Below, piece after piece: positions 16,300 through 25,373 of a stretch of DNA of 50,834 nucleotides; within the stretch, counting starts at the first letter, position 1, and the number at the start of each line of letters is the position of its first letter. Under the pieces are notes generated by a model that saw only the letters and a list, made by a program, of their open reading frames with translations, ran no database searches and was not told the DNA's origin. The position numbers and the translations under genes were made by a program. This stretch comes from Caulobacter endophyticus (GTDB taxonomy: Bacteria; Pseudomonadota; Alphaproteobacteria; Caulobacterales; Caulobacteraceae): NCBI RefSeq assembly GCF_003116815.1, contig NZ_QDKQ01000030.1:1-50834 (forward strand), written 5' to 3'.

Positions 16300-18642
16300 A
16301 TGGCCAAACCTCGCCTCCCCAAGACCGCCTCTCCCAAGATCTCGCGCCCGAAGATGGCTTCGAAGGCTCGCCCGCCCGCGGGCCTGCCAGACAAGGAGAC
16401 GCTGCTGGCGTTCCTGCGCGACGCCGGCGAGGCCGCCAAGGCCGATATCGCCCGCCACTTCGGCCTGAAGGGCGCCGATCGCCGCGCCCTGCGCGAGATG
16501 ATCCGCGAGATGGAGGCGCAGGGCCAACTGGGCAAGCGCGGCCGCCGCGGCTTCGCCGAGGCCGGCGCCCTGCCTCCTGTCGGCGTGGCTGACGTGATCG
16601 AGCGTGACGCCGACGGCGACCTCTTCGTCAAGCTGACCAAGGCCGACGAGGACGTCCCGATGGTGCGCCTGGCGCCCGATCGCCGCGAGGCCGCCGCTGG
16701 CGCTCCGGGCCTGGGCGACCGCCTGCTGGTGCGGTTCGAGAAGCTGGAGAGCGGCGAGTACGAGGCCCGCCTGATCAAGCGCCTGGGCCAGAGCGCCCAC
16801 AAGGTGCTGGGCGTGGTGCGCAAGCAGCGCCGCGAGATCCGCGTCGAGCCGGTCGACCGCAAGTCCAAGGAAAGCTTCGTCCTCGACGTCTCCCAGCCGG
16901 GCGTGTCCGACCTGAAGGACGGCGACCTGGTGGTCGTGCAGCAGAGCGGCCATGCCAGCCGCTACGGCCCCAAGCCGTGCCGCGTGCTCGAGACCGTGGG
17001 CAACGAGGAGGATCCGCGCGCCGCCTCGCTGATCGCCATCCATAGCCACGGCATCCCGACCGGCTTCTCCGACGAGGCCGAGCAGGAGGCCAAGGCGGCC
17101 AGGGAGCCGACGCTGGAGGGCCGCGAGGACCTGCGCGACCTGCCGTTCGTGACCATCGACCCGGTGGACGCCCGCGACCACGACGACGCCGTCTACGCCC
17201 ATCCCGACGACAGCGAGAACAACAAGGGCGGCTGGGTGGTCTGGGTGGCCATCGCCGACGTCGCCGCCTATGTCCGCCCGGGCTCGGCCCTGGACCGCGA
17301 CGCCCGCGACAAGGGCAACAGCGTCTACTTCCCCGACCGGGTGGAGCCGATGCTGCCCGAGACCCTGTCGAACGGCCTGTGTTCTCTGCGCGAAGGCGAG
17401 AACCGCGCCACCCTGGCCGTGCGGATGGTGTTCGACAGGAACGGCCGCAAGACCAGCCACCGCTTCGTGCGCGGCCTGATGCGCAGCGCCGCCAAGCTTT
17501 CGTACGAGCAGGCCCAGGCCGCCATCGACGGCACGCCTCCGCCTGCAGGCCAGGACCCCGACAAGGCTCCGCCCCTGCTGGACGCGATCCTGAAGCCCCT
17601 GTGGGAGGCTTTCCGCCTGATGGGCAAGGGCCGTGAGCAGCGCTCGCCGCTGGCCATTGAAAGCGACGAGCGCCGCATCGTCATCACCAAGGACGGCGAG
17701 ATCGCCTCGATCACCCGCCGCGCCAGCCTCGAGGCCCACAAGCTGATCGAGGAGATGATGATCCAGGCCAACGTCTCGGCCGCCGAGAGCCTGGAGGCCA
17801 AGCGCTCGCCGCTGATCTACCGCGTGCACGACACGCCGAGCCTGGAGAAGGTGCAGAACCTCGCCGAATTCCTGCAGACCCTGGAGATCCGCTGGAACAA
17901 GGGCGAGGCCCCGCAGACCGCGCGCTTCAACAAGCTGCTGGAAGACACCCGCGAGAGCCCGCACGCGGCGATCATCAACGAGGTGGTGCTGCGCACCCAG
18001 ATGCAGGCCCACTATTCCAGCGACAACATCGGCCACTTCGGCCTGAACCTGGCCAAGTACGCCCACTTCACCAGCCCGATCCGGCGCTATGCCGACCTGA
18101 TCGTGCACCGCGGCCTGATCCGGGCGCTGGGCCTGGGCGACGACGGGCTGACCGACCAGGACATCGCGCGGATCAAGGACACCGCCGAGGTCATCACCCA
18201 CGCCGAGCGCCGGGCCATGGCCGCCGAGCGCGACGCCACCGACCGCTACATCGCCTCGTTCCTGGCCGACCGGGTGGGCGCCACCTTCAGCGGCCGCATC
18301 ACCGGCGTCACCCGCTTTGGCCTGTTCATCAAGCTGGACGAGACCGGCGCCGACGGCCTGGTGCCGATCTCCAACCTCGGCGAGGAATACTTCGTCCACG
18401 ACGAGAAGCTGCACTCGCTGGTCGGCGAGCGCACCGGCAAGCGCTGGCCGCTTGGCCTCTCGGTCGAGGTGCGGCTGCGCGAGGCCACGCCGGTGACCGG
18501 CGGCCTGCTGTTCGAGATGCTGACCGACCCGCTGCCGGCCGATCCGAAACTGCCAAGACCGCGCCTGGGCGCGCGGCGGCAGGCGGCGGTCAAGCCGCGC
18601 GGCGGCCTGCCCAAGGGCGTGCGGCGGGGGAAGCGGCGGTAA
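16300..18642 (+). CDS. rnr: Ribonuclease R
   Basis: Processive 3'-5' exoribonuclease of the RNB family (780 aa), which degrades structured RNA and helps RNA quality control. A basic N-terminus and a winged-helix region precede cold-shock domains. The RNB core has ITIDPVDARDHDDAVYA-type sequence (here FVTIDPVDARDHDDAV) with the clustered metal-binding Asp residues. TSPIRRYADLIVHR comes next. A C-terminal S1 domain (GATFSGRITGVTRFGLFIKL) and a basic tail (KPRGGLPKGVRRGKRR) finish it. AGGGAAG lies just before the ATG. Confidence 0.96.
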   Translation: MAKPRLPKTASPKISRPKMASKARPPAGLPDKETLLAFLRDAGEAAKADIARHFGLKGADRRALREMIREMEAQGQLGKRGRRGFAEAGALPPVGVADVIERDADGDLFVKLTKADEDVPMVRLAPDRREAAAGAPGLGDRLLVRFEKLESGEYEARLIKRLGQSAHKVLGVVRKQRREIRVEPVDRKSKESFVLDVSQPGVSDLKDGDLVVVQQSGHASRYGPKPCRVLETVGNEEDPRAASLIAIHSHGIPTGFSDEAEQEAKAAREPTLEGREDLRDLPFVTIDPVDARDHDDAVYAHPDDSENNKGGWVVWVAIADVAAYVRPGSALDRDARDKGNSVYFPDRVEPMLPETLSNGLCSLREGENRATLAVRMVFDRNGRKTSHRFVRGLMRSAAKLSYEQAQAAIDGTPPPAGQDPDKAPPLLDAILKPLWEAFRLMGKGREQRSPLAIESDERRIVITKDGEIASITRRASLEAHKLIEEMMIQANVSAAESLEAKRSPLIYRVHDTPSLEKVQNLAEFLQTLEIRWNKGEAPQTARFNKLLEDTRESPHAAIINEVVLRTQMQAHYSSDNIGHFGLNLAKYAHFTSPIRRYADLIVHRGLIRALGLGDDGLTDQDIARIKDTAEVITHAERRAMAAERDATDRYIASFLADRVGATFSGRITGVTRFGLFIKLDETGADGLVPISNLGEEYFVHDEKLHSLVGERTGKRWPLGLSVEVRLREATPVTGGLLFEMLTDPLPADPKLPRPRLGARRQAAVKPRGGLPKGVRRGKRR

Positions 18643-18780
18643 GATCCTCCCCCTGAAGGGGGAGGTGTCGGCGCAGCCGACGGAGAGGGATGTATCTGCT
18701 GAATTCGGAGCGGGGTGAGAGGCCGAAGCCTCTTCCCCCTCCGGCCCTTCGGGCCACCTCCCCCTCCAGGGGGAGGATTT
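18643..18780. repeat. Modular palindromic repeat pair, cluster 3
   Basis: Two units of the repeat family in opposite orientation: 18643-18690 (CCTCCCCCTGAAGGGGGAGG, then TCGGCGCAGCCGA) and 18731-18780 (complementary form with GGCCCTTCGGGCC). They sit exactly between the convergent rnr and DUF2164 genes, so they probably end transcripts from both sides; no long T-tract is present on the plus strand, though the pair ends in a run of T at 18778-18782. Confidence 0.75.
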
Positions 18781-19017
18781 TTAGCCGACCGGCTTCTCGA
18801 TCTCGTAGACCACGTCTTCCAGCTTCTGCAGGATCAGCGTCTGGGCGTCGCGGACGCCCTGGTTGAAGAACGCCGGGCCCAGGGTTTCGCCGATGAAGTC
18901 GAGCAGGAAGCCCGCTTCCAGCCCGCTGACCGGGCGATCGAGCTCGTCGCGCATGTAGAGCGTCAGCTTGCGCAGGGCAGCCTCGCGCACATCCTTGTCG
19001 AGCTCGATGCGGGCCAT
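18781..19017 (-). CDS. DUF2164 family protein
   Basis: A 78-residue protein ([26 protein letters not shown]...) matching the small DUF2164 family, whose function is unknown. The start lies two bases after the argF stop, so it is almost certainly translated from the argD-argF transcript. An upstream in-frame ATG (MLRGHRL) would overlap argF and is not needed. Acidic and helical, with the conserved [26 protein letters not shown] core. Confidence 0.8.
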   Translation of the reverse strand: MARIELDKDVREAALRKLTLYMRDELDRPVSGLEAGFLLDFIGETLGPAFFNQGVRDAQTLILQKLEDVVYEIEKPVG

Positions 19018-19019
19018 GG

Positions 19020-19955
19020 TCAGCCGATGGCCCCGAAGCACCAGGCCAGGACCGACTTCTGGGCGTGGATGCGGTTTTCGGCCTCGTCCCAGACCAGCGA
19101 GCGCGGGCCGTCGAGGACGGCGTCGGTGACTTCTTCGCCGCGGTGCGCGGGAAGGCAGTGCAGGAACACGCCGTCGGGCTTGGCCAGGTCCATCAGGGCG
19201 TCGTCGACCTGATAGGGCTCGAAGGCCTTCAGGCGCTCGTCATGGTCGGTGTCGCCCATCGAGACCCAGGTGTCGGCCACGACCACGTCGGCGCCGCGCA
19301 CGGCTTCTTTGGGGTCCTCGCTCATGGTCACGTCGCCGTTCAGGCCGGCGGCGCGGGCCAGGTCGTGCAGGTCGGCGTGATAGACCGCCGGGCAGGCGAT
19401 CCTCAGCTTGAAGCCCAGCAGCGGGGCGGCGTGGATGAAGCTGGAGCAGACGTTGTTGCCGTCGCCCACCCAGGCGATGGTCTTGCCGCCCACGTCGCCG
19501 CGATGCTCTTCGATCGTCAGCAGGTCGGCCATGATCTGGCACGGGTGGCTCTTGTCGGTCAGGCCGTTGATCACCGGCACGGTGGAGACCTGGGCGAAAC
19601 GCTCGACGTCGGCGTGGACGTTGGCGCGGATCATCACCGCGTCGACCATGCGCGACAGCACCTTGGCGGTGTCCTCGATGGTCTCGCCGCGGCCCAGCTG
19701 CATGTCGGAGGCCGTGGAGATGATGGCGTCGCCGCCCAGCTGGCGCATGGCCGCGTCGAACGAGAAGCGGGTGCGGGTCGAGTTCTTCTGGAAGATCATC
19801 GACAGCACGCGGTCCTTGGCGGGCGCGTCGGCGTCGATGCGGCCCTGCGGCCAGCCCTTGCGGGCGGTCTTGCGGGCCTTGGCGTCCTCGAGGATCAGGC
19901 GCAGCGTGGCGCCGTCGAGCTTCCAGAGGTCGATGAAGTGACGGGGGGCGGTCAT
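19020..19955 (-). CDS. argF: Ornithine carbamoyltransferase
   Basis: Converts ornithine and carbamoyl phosphate to citrulline in arginine synthesis. Seen are the carbamoyl-phosphate loop [29 protein letters not shown], the ornithine-binding VSMGD segment, and [15 protein letters not shown] with the catalytic Cys. At 311 aa it is complete. It lies downstream of argD on the same strand with a 76-bp gap that contains a hairpin. Confidence 0.96.
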   Translation of the reverse strand: MTAPRHFIDLWKLDGATLRLILEDAKARKTARKGWPQGRIDADAPAKDRVLSMIFQKNSTRTRFSFDAAMRQLGGDAIISTASDMQLGRGETIEDTAKVLSRMVDAVMIRANVHADVERFAQVSTVPVINGLTDKSHPCQIMADLLTIEEHRGDVGGKTIAWVGDGNNVCSSFIHAAPLLGFKLRIACPAVYHADLHDLARAAGLNGDVTMSEDPKEAVRGADVVVADTWVSMGDTDHDERLKAFEPYQVDDALMDLAKPDGVFLHCLPAHRGEEVTDAVLDGPRSLVWDEAENRIHAQKSVLAWCFGAIG

Positions 19956-19988
19956 CTCAGGCCACCTTTCCGAAAATGGGCTGGAGTG

Positions 19989-20017
19989 GACGCCCCCGCC
20001 GGTGAGGCGGAGGCGTC
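19989..20017. other. Hairpin between argD and argF
   Basis: GACGCCCCCGCC and GGCGGAGGCGTC pair with one mismatch around loop GGTGA. No T-tract follows on the minus strand, so it may modulate the ratio of argD to argF message rather than end transcription. Confidence 0.4.
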
Positions 20018-20031
20018 GGGTCGGTGAGCCG

Positions 20032-21246
20032 TCAGGCCGCCGCTTGGGCGCGGACGACCTCGCAGGTCTTTTCGAGCTTGGCCACGGCCTCCTGGGCCTC
20101 GGCCAGCGTCAGGTTCAGCGGAGGCAGCAGGCGCACGCAGTTGTCGCCGCCGCCGGCCACCAGCAGCTGCTGGTCGCGGGCCAGGCCCATGAACTCGCGG
20201 TTGTTGGAAGCCAGCTTGATGCCGATCAGCAGGCCCTTGCCGCGGATGTCGAGCACGACGTCCGGGAAGCGGTCCTTCAAGCCGTTGAGCTGCTGGGTGA
20301 AGTAGCCGGCGACGGTCTTCACGTTGTCGAGCAGTTCGGGCGTGTTGATGGCGTCGAAGGCCGCCGTGCCGACCGCCATGGCCAGCGGGTTGCCGCCGTA
20401 GGTCGAGCCGTGGGTCCCAGGCGTCATGCCCTTGGCCCCCTCGTGGGTGGCCAGGCACGCGCCGACCGGGAAGCCGCCGCCCAGGGCCTTGGCCACGCAC
20501 ATGATGTCGGGCTCGGCGCCGTCGGCCCACTCGTGGGCGAAGAGCTTGCCGGTCCGGCCCATGCCGCTCTGCACTTCGTCGAAGATCAGCAGGACGCCGG
20601 CGTCGCGGGTGATCTGGCGCAGCTCGACCAGCTGGGCCTCGGTCAGGGCGCGCGCCCCGCCCTCGCCCTGCACCGGCTCGATGATGACGCCGGCCGTGGT
20701 CGGGCCGATGGCGGCCTTCAGGGCGTCGAAGTCGCCGAACGGCAGTTGCACGAAGCCCGGCAGGCGCGGGCCAAAGCCGTCCAGATAGCCGGCGTTGCCC
20801 GAGGCGTTGACCGCCGCGTACGAGCGGCCGTGGAACGAGCCGTCGAAGCCGATGATGTCGATGCGTTCCGGATTGCCGGCCACCGCGTGGTAGCGGCGGG
20901 CGGCTTTGAGGGCGCACTCGATCGCCTCGGTGCCCGAGTTGGTGAAGAACACCACGTCGGCGAAGGTGGCCGCGCACAGCTTGTCGGCCAGCACTTCCTG
21001 CTCGGGGATCGTGTAGATGTTGGAGACGTGCCAGAGCTTTTCGCCCTGGGTCTTCAGGGCGTCGACCAGCACCGGGTGGGCGTGGCCCAGGCCGCAGGTG
21101 GCGATGCCGGCCACGCAGTCCAGGTATTCTTCGCCGGTCGTCGAGAACAGGCGCGCGCCTCGGCCTCGTTCGAACGCCAGCGGGGCGCGGTTGTAGACGC
21201 CCATGATGTGGTGTTGCGAGGAGTTGGACGACGACGCAGTGCTCAA
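20032..21246 (-). CDS. argD: Acetylornithine aminotransferase (class III PLP enzyme)
   Basis: PLP-dependent aminotransferase (404 aa) of arginine synthesis, possibly also acting on succinyl-diaminopimelate. The class III signatures are present: [28 protein letters not shown] and the PLP lysine in [12 protein letters not shown]. The start is TTG ([13 protein letters not shown]), chosen because GGGAGG lies five bases upstream. The internal ATG (MGVYNRAPL) has no ribosome-binding site, and a longer reading to 21381 lacks family similarity. A TTGACA lies upstream, near 21333, as a possible -35. Paired with argF. Confidence 0.93.
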   Translation of the reverse strand: MSTASSSNSSQHHIMGVYNRAPLAFERGRGARLFSTTGEEYLDCVAGIATCGLGHAHPVLVDALKTQGEKLWHVSNIYTIPEQEVLADKLCAATFADVVFFTNSGTEAIECALKAARRYHAVAGNPERIDIIGFDGSFHGRSYAAVNASGNAGYLDGFGPRLPGFVQLPFGDFDALKAAIGPTTAGVIIEPVQGEGGARALTEAQLVELRQITRDAGVLLIFDEVQSGMGRTGKLFAHEWADGAEPDIMCVAKALGGGFPVGACLATHEGAKGMTPGTHGSTYGGNPLAMAVGTAAFDAINTPELLDNVKTVAGYFTQQLNGLKDRFPDVVLDIRGKGLLIGIKLASNNREFMGLARDQQLLVAGGGDNCVRLLPPLNLTLAEAQEAVAKLEKTCEVVRAQAAA

Positions 21247-21466
21247 TTCGGCCTCCCAAAAAGGCAAGAAGCCCCCGGGCTTTCGCGCGGGGACTGGAAG
21301 GCCCGACGTTGTCGGCGCGAAGCCCTGCCCTGTCAATGAAATCACTATGAATTTTCGCCCTGCGGGGCGTGGCGGACACACCCTGGCGGCGCGGGACCGC
21401 TAACTTGCCATCCAGGCGCGATCCGCCCTAAGCCTTGGCGTGGGGGAGATGCATGGAGGACCCACG

Positions 21467-21886
21467 ATGAAGGCCGCCGTTTCCCTCGCCCTGCTGGCCC
21501 TGGCCGCCCTGCCCGGCTGCGCGTCGACGCCGCAAACCGCAGGCCTGGCCGCCGGTCCCGCCGCCGTCACCGGAACCGTGGCCTGGCGCGAGCGGATCAT
21601 GCTGCCGCCCGATACGAAGACGATCGTGCGCCTGCAGGACGTCAGCCTGGCCGACGCGCCCGCCAAGGTGCTGGCCGAGGACGTGATCGACGGCACGCGC
21701 GCGCCGCCCGTCGCCTTCACGCTGGCCTATGATCCGGCCCAGATCGTTCCGAACCACCGCTACTCGGTGTCGGCGCGGGTGGAGGTGGACGGCCAGCTGC
21801 GCTTCATCAACGACACCCACGTCGCGGTGATCAACGACGGCCCGACCAAGGACGTCGAGGTGCTGGTCAAGGGCGTGGGGCGCTGA
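21467..21886 (+). CDS. YbaY/YscW-like lipoprotein
   Basis: A 139-residue lipoprotein. The signal peptide MKAAVSLALLALAALPGC ends in the lipobox LPGC, so Cys18 would be lipidated. The mature domain (GTVAWRERIMLPPDTKTIVRLQDVS, then a SARVEVDGQLRFIND-type end) matches the YbaY / YscW beta-sandwich family found in outer-membrane lipoproteins of unknown role. GGAGGA six bases before the ATG fixes the start; a reading from 21440 would hide the signal peptide behind extra residues. It converges with the ABC permease gene seven bases away. Confidence 0.82.
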   Translation: MKAAVSLALLALAALPGCASTPQTAGLAAGPAAVTGTVAWRERIMLPPDTKTIVRLQDVSLADAPAKVLAEDVIDGTRAPPVAFTLAYDPAQIVPNHRYSVSARVEVDGQLRFINDTHVAVINDGPTKDVEVLVKGVGR

Positions 21887-21893
21887 CGCGCCC

Positions 21894-22715
21894 TCAGCTC
21901 TTCAGCCGATACCCGCTGCGGAACAGCGCCCAGCACCACAGGAAAAGGCCCGTGGCCAGCACGGCGGTGACCACCACGCCGATGGCGATATTGCCGTCGG
22001 CATGGCCGATGAAGCCGTAGCGGAAGCCGTCGATCAGGTAGAAGAACGGATTGAAGTGGCTGGCCGTGCGGAACGGCTCGGGCAGCTTGTCGACCAGGTA
22101 GAAGGTGCCCGACAGGAAGGTCATCGGCATGATGGCGAAGTTGGTCACCGCCGCCAGCTGGTCGAACTTCTCCGACCACAGGCCCGCCAACACGCCGGCC
22201 AGGCCCAGGATGATCGCAGCCCCGACCGCGAAATAGAGGATCGCCCACAGGTGCGAGACCTGCAGGCCAGCGCCGGGCAGCACGCCGATGACGGCGGCCG
22301 TCACCGCGCCCACGACCACCCCGCGCGTCGCAGCCCCCAGACCGAAAGCGGCCACCTGCTCCAGCGGGGTCAGGGGCGGCGTCAGGAAGTCCGACGTCAG
22401 GCCCATCATCTTGGCCTGGATCAGCGACGAGGACGAGTTGGCGAAGGCGTTGTTGAGCACCGCCATCATGATCAGGCCCGGCGCCACGAAATGGCCGAAG
22501 GTCACGCCCTCGACCGCCGGGCGGCTGGCGCCGACCGCGACCACGAACACCAGCATATAGAGCAGCGTGGTGACCACCGGGGCGGCCACGGTCTGCATGC
22601 CCACCTTCCAGAACCGGCGGATCTCGCGCTGATAAAGGGTGAGGAACCCGCTCCAGTTCCAGCCGTGATAGTCGCGCGGCTGCGGCGGAACGACGCTGTC
22701 TGCCATGTCTCTCAT
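21894..22715 (-). CDS. ABC-2 type transporter permease
   Basis: A 273-residue inner-membrane permease with about six hydrophobic segments (AAPVVTTLLYMLVFVVAVG, AILYFAVGAAIILGLAGVLAGL and others) and the ABC-2 signature region FLSGTFYLVDKLPEPFR...NPFFYLIDGFRYGF. It resembles YadH/NodJ-type exporters of drugs, polysaccharides or lipids. No ATPase gene is adjacent, so the partner must be elsewhere. The ATG at 22715 or the one at 22706 could be the start; both are in frame. Divergent from gcrA. Confidence 0.85.
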   Translation of the reverse strand: MRDMADSVVPPQPRDYHGWNWSGFLTLYQREIRRFWKVGMQTVAAPVVTTLLYMLVFVVAVGASRPAVEGVTFGHFVAPGLIMMAVLNNAFANSSSSLIQAKMMGLTSDFLTPPLTPLEQVAAFGLGAATRGVVVGAVTAAVIGVLPGAGLQVSHLWAILYFAVGAAIILGLAGVLAGLWSEKFDQLAAVTNFAIMPMTFLSGTFYLVDKLPEPFRTASHFNPFFYLIDGFRYGFIGHADGNIAIGVVVTAVLATGLFLWCWALFRSGYRLKS

Positions 22716-22784
22716 TGGCCCGATCCTGGAAATTCCTTCGCCATGTGCGCCCGGCGAGGGTCGGACGCAAGCGTCCCGCTCCGA

Positions 22785-22850
22785 GAATCAATATATAGTT
22801 TCTGTGGACAGACTACCTGGCGCCTATTGTGCGTCTTAACGCATTCTTTA
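22785..22850 (+). promoter_or_regulatory. gcrA upstream region: GANTC, DnaA-like and CtrA-like sites
   Basis: GAATC (22785-22789) is a CcrM methylation site. TGTGGACAG (22803-22811) differs from the DnaA box TGTGGATAA at two positions. TTAA-CGCATTC-TTTA (22836-22850) matches the CtrA consensus TTAA-N7-TTAA at seven of eight positions. In Caulobacter crescentus gcrA is activated by DnaA and repressed by CtrA, and its promoter is methylation-sensitive, so all three sites are expected here. Spacing to the start of gcrA is about 110-170 nt. Confidence 0.55.
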
Positions 22851-22957
22851 CACTATGTGGTAGGGCAGACGCCGGCGGGGCGATCTGTACACCAGATGTA
22901 GGGCGATGGCGAGGTGGGGTTTCTCGTCATAGCCCTGATTTTAGGCGGAGATGGGCC

Positions 22958-23491
22958 ATGAGCTGGACTGACGAGCGGGTCACCACCCTGAAGAAGCTTT
23001 GGCTGGACGGCCTCTCGGCCAGCCAGATCGCCAAACAACTCGGCGGGGTCACCCGCAACGCCGTGATCGGCAAGGTCCATCGCCTGGGCCTGTCGGGTCG
23101 CGCCGCGCCGTCGCAACCGGCCCGTCCGGCCTTCAAGGCTCCGCGTCCGGCCCGTCCGGCCGCCACCGCGATGCCGGCCGCGCCGCGCCGCGTTGTCGCC
23201 AGCGAACCGGTCGCCCCGGCGCCGGCGCCGGTCGCTGCTCACCAGCAGCCGTCGGTCCCGGTGATGCGCAACGAGGCTCCGGGCTCGGCCACCGTGCTGA
23301 CCCTGGGCGCCCACATGTGCAAGTGGCCGATCGGCGACCCGTCGTCGGACAGCTTCACCTTCTGCGGCCGCCGCTCGTCGGAAGGCCCCTACTGCGTCGA
23401 GCACGCCCGGGTGGCCTACCAGCCGCAGCAGTCGACCAAGAAGAAGGGCGGCGCCACCGAGCTCGCCCGTTCGCTGCGCCGCTACATCTAG
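22958..23491 (+). CDS. gcrA: Cell-cycle transcriptional regulator GcrA
   Basis: A 177-residue master regulator of the Caulobacter cell cycle that binds sigma-70 RNA polymerase and methylated GANTC promoters. The N-terminal DNA-binding part is MSWTDERVTTLKKLWLDGLSASQIAKQLGG, followed by TRNAVIGKVHRLGLSGR. A Pro/Ala-rich linker runs from about 50 to 105. The C-terminal domain has CKWPIGDP, FCGRR and YCVEHARVAY, the conserved sigma-binding segment. The start is set by GGAGA eight bases upstream of the ATG; an upstream in-frame start would translate the regulatory region. It is the strongest lineage marker in the window. Confidence 0.96.
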   Translation: MSWTDERVTTLKKLWLDGLSASQIAKQLGGVTRNAVIGKVHRLGLSGRAAPSQPARPAFKAPRPARPAATAMPAAPRRVVASEPVAPAPAPVAAHQQPSVPVMRNEAPGSATVLTLGAHMCKWPIGDPSSDSFTFCGRRSSEGPYCVEHARVAYQPQQSTKKKGGATELARSLRRYI

Positions 23492-23542
23492 CGCCAGCCA
23501 CCGATAAGAAGAGAGGCGTCGACAAGGCGCTCTCGCCATGCA

Positions 23543-23570
23543 GCCCTCCCCGTTCCGCGGGGAGGGCTTT
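23543..23570 (+). terminator. Hairpin between gcrA and xseA, terminator or RBS-sequestering
   Basis: GCCCTCCCCG and CGGGGAGGGC form a 10-bp stem with loop TTCCG, followed by TTTA. It may end gcrA transcripts, but its 3' arm also holds the GGAGGG ribosome-binding site for xseA, so it could mask that site. Confidence 0.5.
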
Positions 23571-25127
23571 ATGCTGTCGCCGATGACCGACCTCGCCCCC
23601 GATTCCAACGCACCCGCCTATTCCGTCTCGGAACTGGCCTTCGCGCTGAAGCGCACGCTGGAAGACCGCTACGGCTTCGTCCGCCTGCGCGGCGAGCTGT
23701 CCAAGGTCACCCATCACTCCAACGGCCACGTCTACCTGACCATCAAGGACGACAAGGCCGCCATCGACGGCGTCGTCTGGAAGGGCAATGTGCGGGGCCT
23801 GGGCGTTCGGCCCGAGCACGGGCTCGAGGTCATCGTCACCGGCAAGATCACCACCTATCCGGCCGGCTCGCGCTACCAGATCGTCATCGACAGCATGGAG
23901 GCCGCCGGCGTCGGCGCCCTGCTCGCCCAGCTGGAGCGGCTGAAGGCCAAGCTGGCCGGCGAGGGCCTGTTCGCGCCCGAGCGCAAGCGGCCCCTGCCCT
24001 CTATGCCGGCCGTGGTCGGCGTCATCACCAGCCCCACCGGCGCGGTGATCCGCGACATACTGCACCGCATCCGCGACCGCTGGCCCTGCCGGGTCATCGT
24101 CTGGCCGGTGGTGGTGCAGGGCGACGCGGCCGCCGGCCAGGTGGCCGGCGCGATCAGGGGCTTCAACGCCCTGCAACCCGGCGGCCCGGTTCCGCGCCCC
24201 GACATACTGATCGTCGCCCGCGGCGGCGGCTCGGTCGAAGACCTCTGGGCCTTCAACGACGAGGCCCTGGCCCGCACGGTGGCCGAAGGGACCATCCCGC
24301 TGATCTCGGCCGTCGGCCACGAGACCGACACCACCCTGATCGACTTCGTCTCCGACCGCCGCGCCCCCACCCCGACGGCGGCCGCCGAGATGGCCACGCC
24401 CGTGCTGGCCGAGCTGAGGGGCCTTGTCTCCGACTACGACCGCCGCCTGTCGCGCTGCGCCGGCCGGGTGGTCGAGGAGCGCCGCACGCGTCTTCAAGCA
24501 GCGGCGCGTGGGCTGCCCCGGCCCAACGACCTGCTGGCCCTGGCCCAACAGCGGTTCGACATCGCCGCCGGCAGGCTGGACGCGGCGCTGGAGCGCAACA
24601 CCTCGGTCCATGCCCAGGACCTGCTGAAGGTCACCGCGCGACTGTCGCCCGAGGCCCTGGCCCGCCAGCGCCAGGCCAAGGCCGAGCGTCTCTCCGACCT
24701 GGCGCGTCGCCTGGACCTGGCCGCCCGCCGCGCGCCGCAGCGCGCCGCCCAGCACGCCCGCCTGCCGGCCCTGTGGGACCGCCTCAACGCCGTGGCCCGC
24801 CGCCGCCTCGACCGCGAAGCCGATCGCCTCTCGGGCCTGGACAAGCTGCGCCAGTCGCTGAACCCGGAACGGCCGCTGGAACTGGGCTTCGCCCTCGTGC
24901 GCAAGATGGACGGAACCCTGGCCCGCTCGGCCGCGGACCTTGCCGCCGGCGAGCGCGTGAACCTGAAGTTCAAGCACGGCGAGCGCGACGCGATCATCGA
25001 CGGCGAAGGCTCGACGCCGCCGCCTCCCCCACCCGCGCCCACCCCCGCGCCGGTCGCGGCGGCTGTCCCCAAGCCCGCGCCGCGCCCGAAGCCTGCGCCC
25101 CCGTCCTCGCAGGGCGACCTGTTCTAG
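23571..25127 (+). CDS. xseA: Exodeoxyribonuclease VII large subunit
   Basis: Large, catalytic subunit of exonuclease VII, which degrades single-stranded DNA to oligonucleotides. An N-terminal OB-fold ([27 protein letters not shown], then [15 protein letters not shown]) is followed by the catalytic region ([67 protein letters not shown]). A long coiled-coil stretch and a Pro-rich tail end in GDLF. The ATG at 23571 is five bases after GGAGG; the ATG at 23583 (MTDLAPDSN) is an alternative only four codons shorter. The small subunit xseB is not in the window. Confidence 0.94.
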   Translation: MLSPMTDLAPDSNAPAYSVSELAFALKRTLEDRYGFVRLRGELSKVTHHSNGHVYLTIKDDKAAIDGVVWKGNVRGLGVRPEHGLEVIVTGKITTYPAGSRYQIVIDSMEAAGVGALLAQLERLKAKLAGEGLFAPERKRPLPSMPAVVGVITSPTGAVIRDILHRIRDRWPCRVIVWPVVVQGDAAAGQVAGAIRGFNALQPGGPVPRPDILIVARGGGSVEDLWAFNDEALARTVAEGTIPLISAVGHETDTTLIDFVSDRRAPTPTAAAEMATPVLAELRGLVSDYDRRLSRCAGRVVEERRTRLQAAARGLPRPNDLLALAQQRFDIAAGRLDAALERNTSVHAQDLLKVTARLSPEALARQRQAKAERLSDLARRLDLAARRAPQRAAQHARLPALWDRLNAVARRRLDREADRLSGLDKLRQSLNPERPLELGFALVRKMDGTLARSAADLAAGERVNLKFKHGERDAIIDGEGSTPPPPPPAPTPAPVAAAVPKPAPRPKPAPPSSQGDLF

Positions 25128-25154
25128 ACCCGCCGATTGGCGTAGAAGAGACCC

Positions 25155-25373
25155 ATGAACGCTTACGATCGCGACCTCGGAAAATCCGGCCTGGCCGTCC
25201 TGCACTATGGCGACGGCGACTTCGCCGTGCTCCAGCCCGGCCAGTACGTCGTGTGCGCCGTCACCGGCGCGAAGATCCCGCTGGAAGCCCTGCGCTACTG
25301 GAGCCCCGAGCTGCAGGAGGCCTACGCCACGCCGAAGGAAGCGCTGAAGCGCTGGCAGGAGACCAAGGCCTGA
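25155..25373 (+). CDS. DUF2093 family protein
   Basis: A 72-residue protein (HYGDGDFAVLQPGQYVVCAVTG, then IPLEALRYWSPELQEAY) that matches the small alphaproteobacterial DUF2093 family of unknown function. It lies 27 bp after xseA with AAGAGA before its ATG, so it is likely in the same transcript. Its stop overlaps the start of the following peptidase gene (CTGA). Confidence 0.85.
   Translation: MNAYDRDLGKSGLAVLHYGDGDFAVLQPGQYVVCAVTGAKIPLEALRYWSPELQEAYATPKEALKRWQETKA

Noticed and set aside
16048..18414. 788-codon minus-strand frame over rnr
   Set aside because: Mirror of the RNase R frame; composition is dominated by Gly, Ala, Val and His as expected for an antisense frame.
21300..21360. ArgR operator in front of argD
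   Set aside because: The AT-rich stretch AATTCATAGTGATTTCAT only loosely resembles an ARG box; not strong enough to list.
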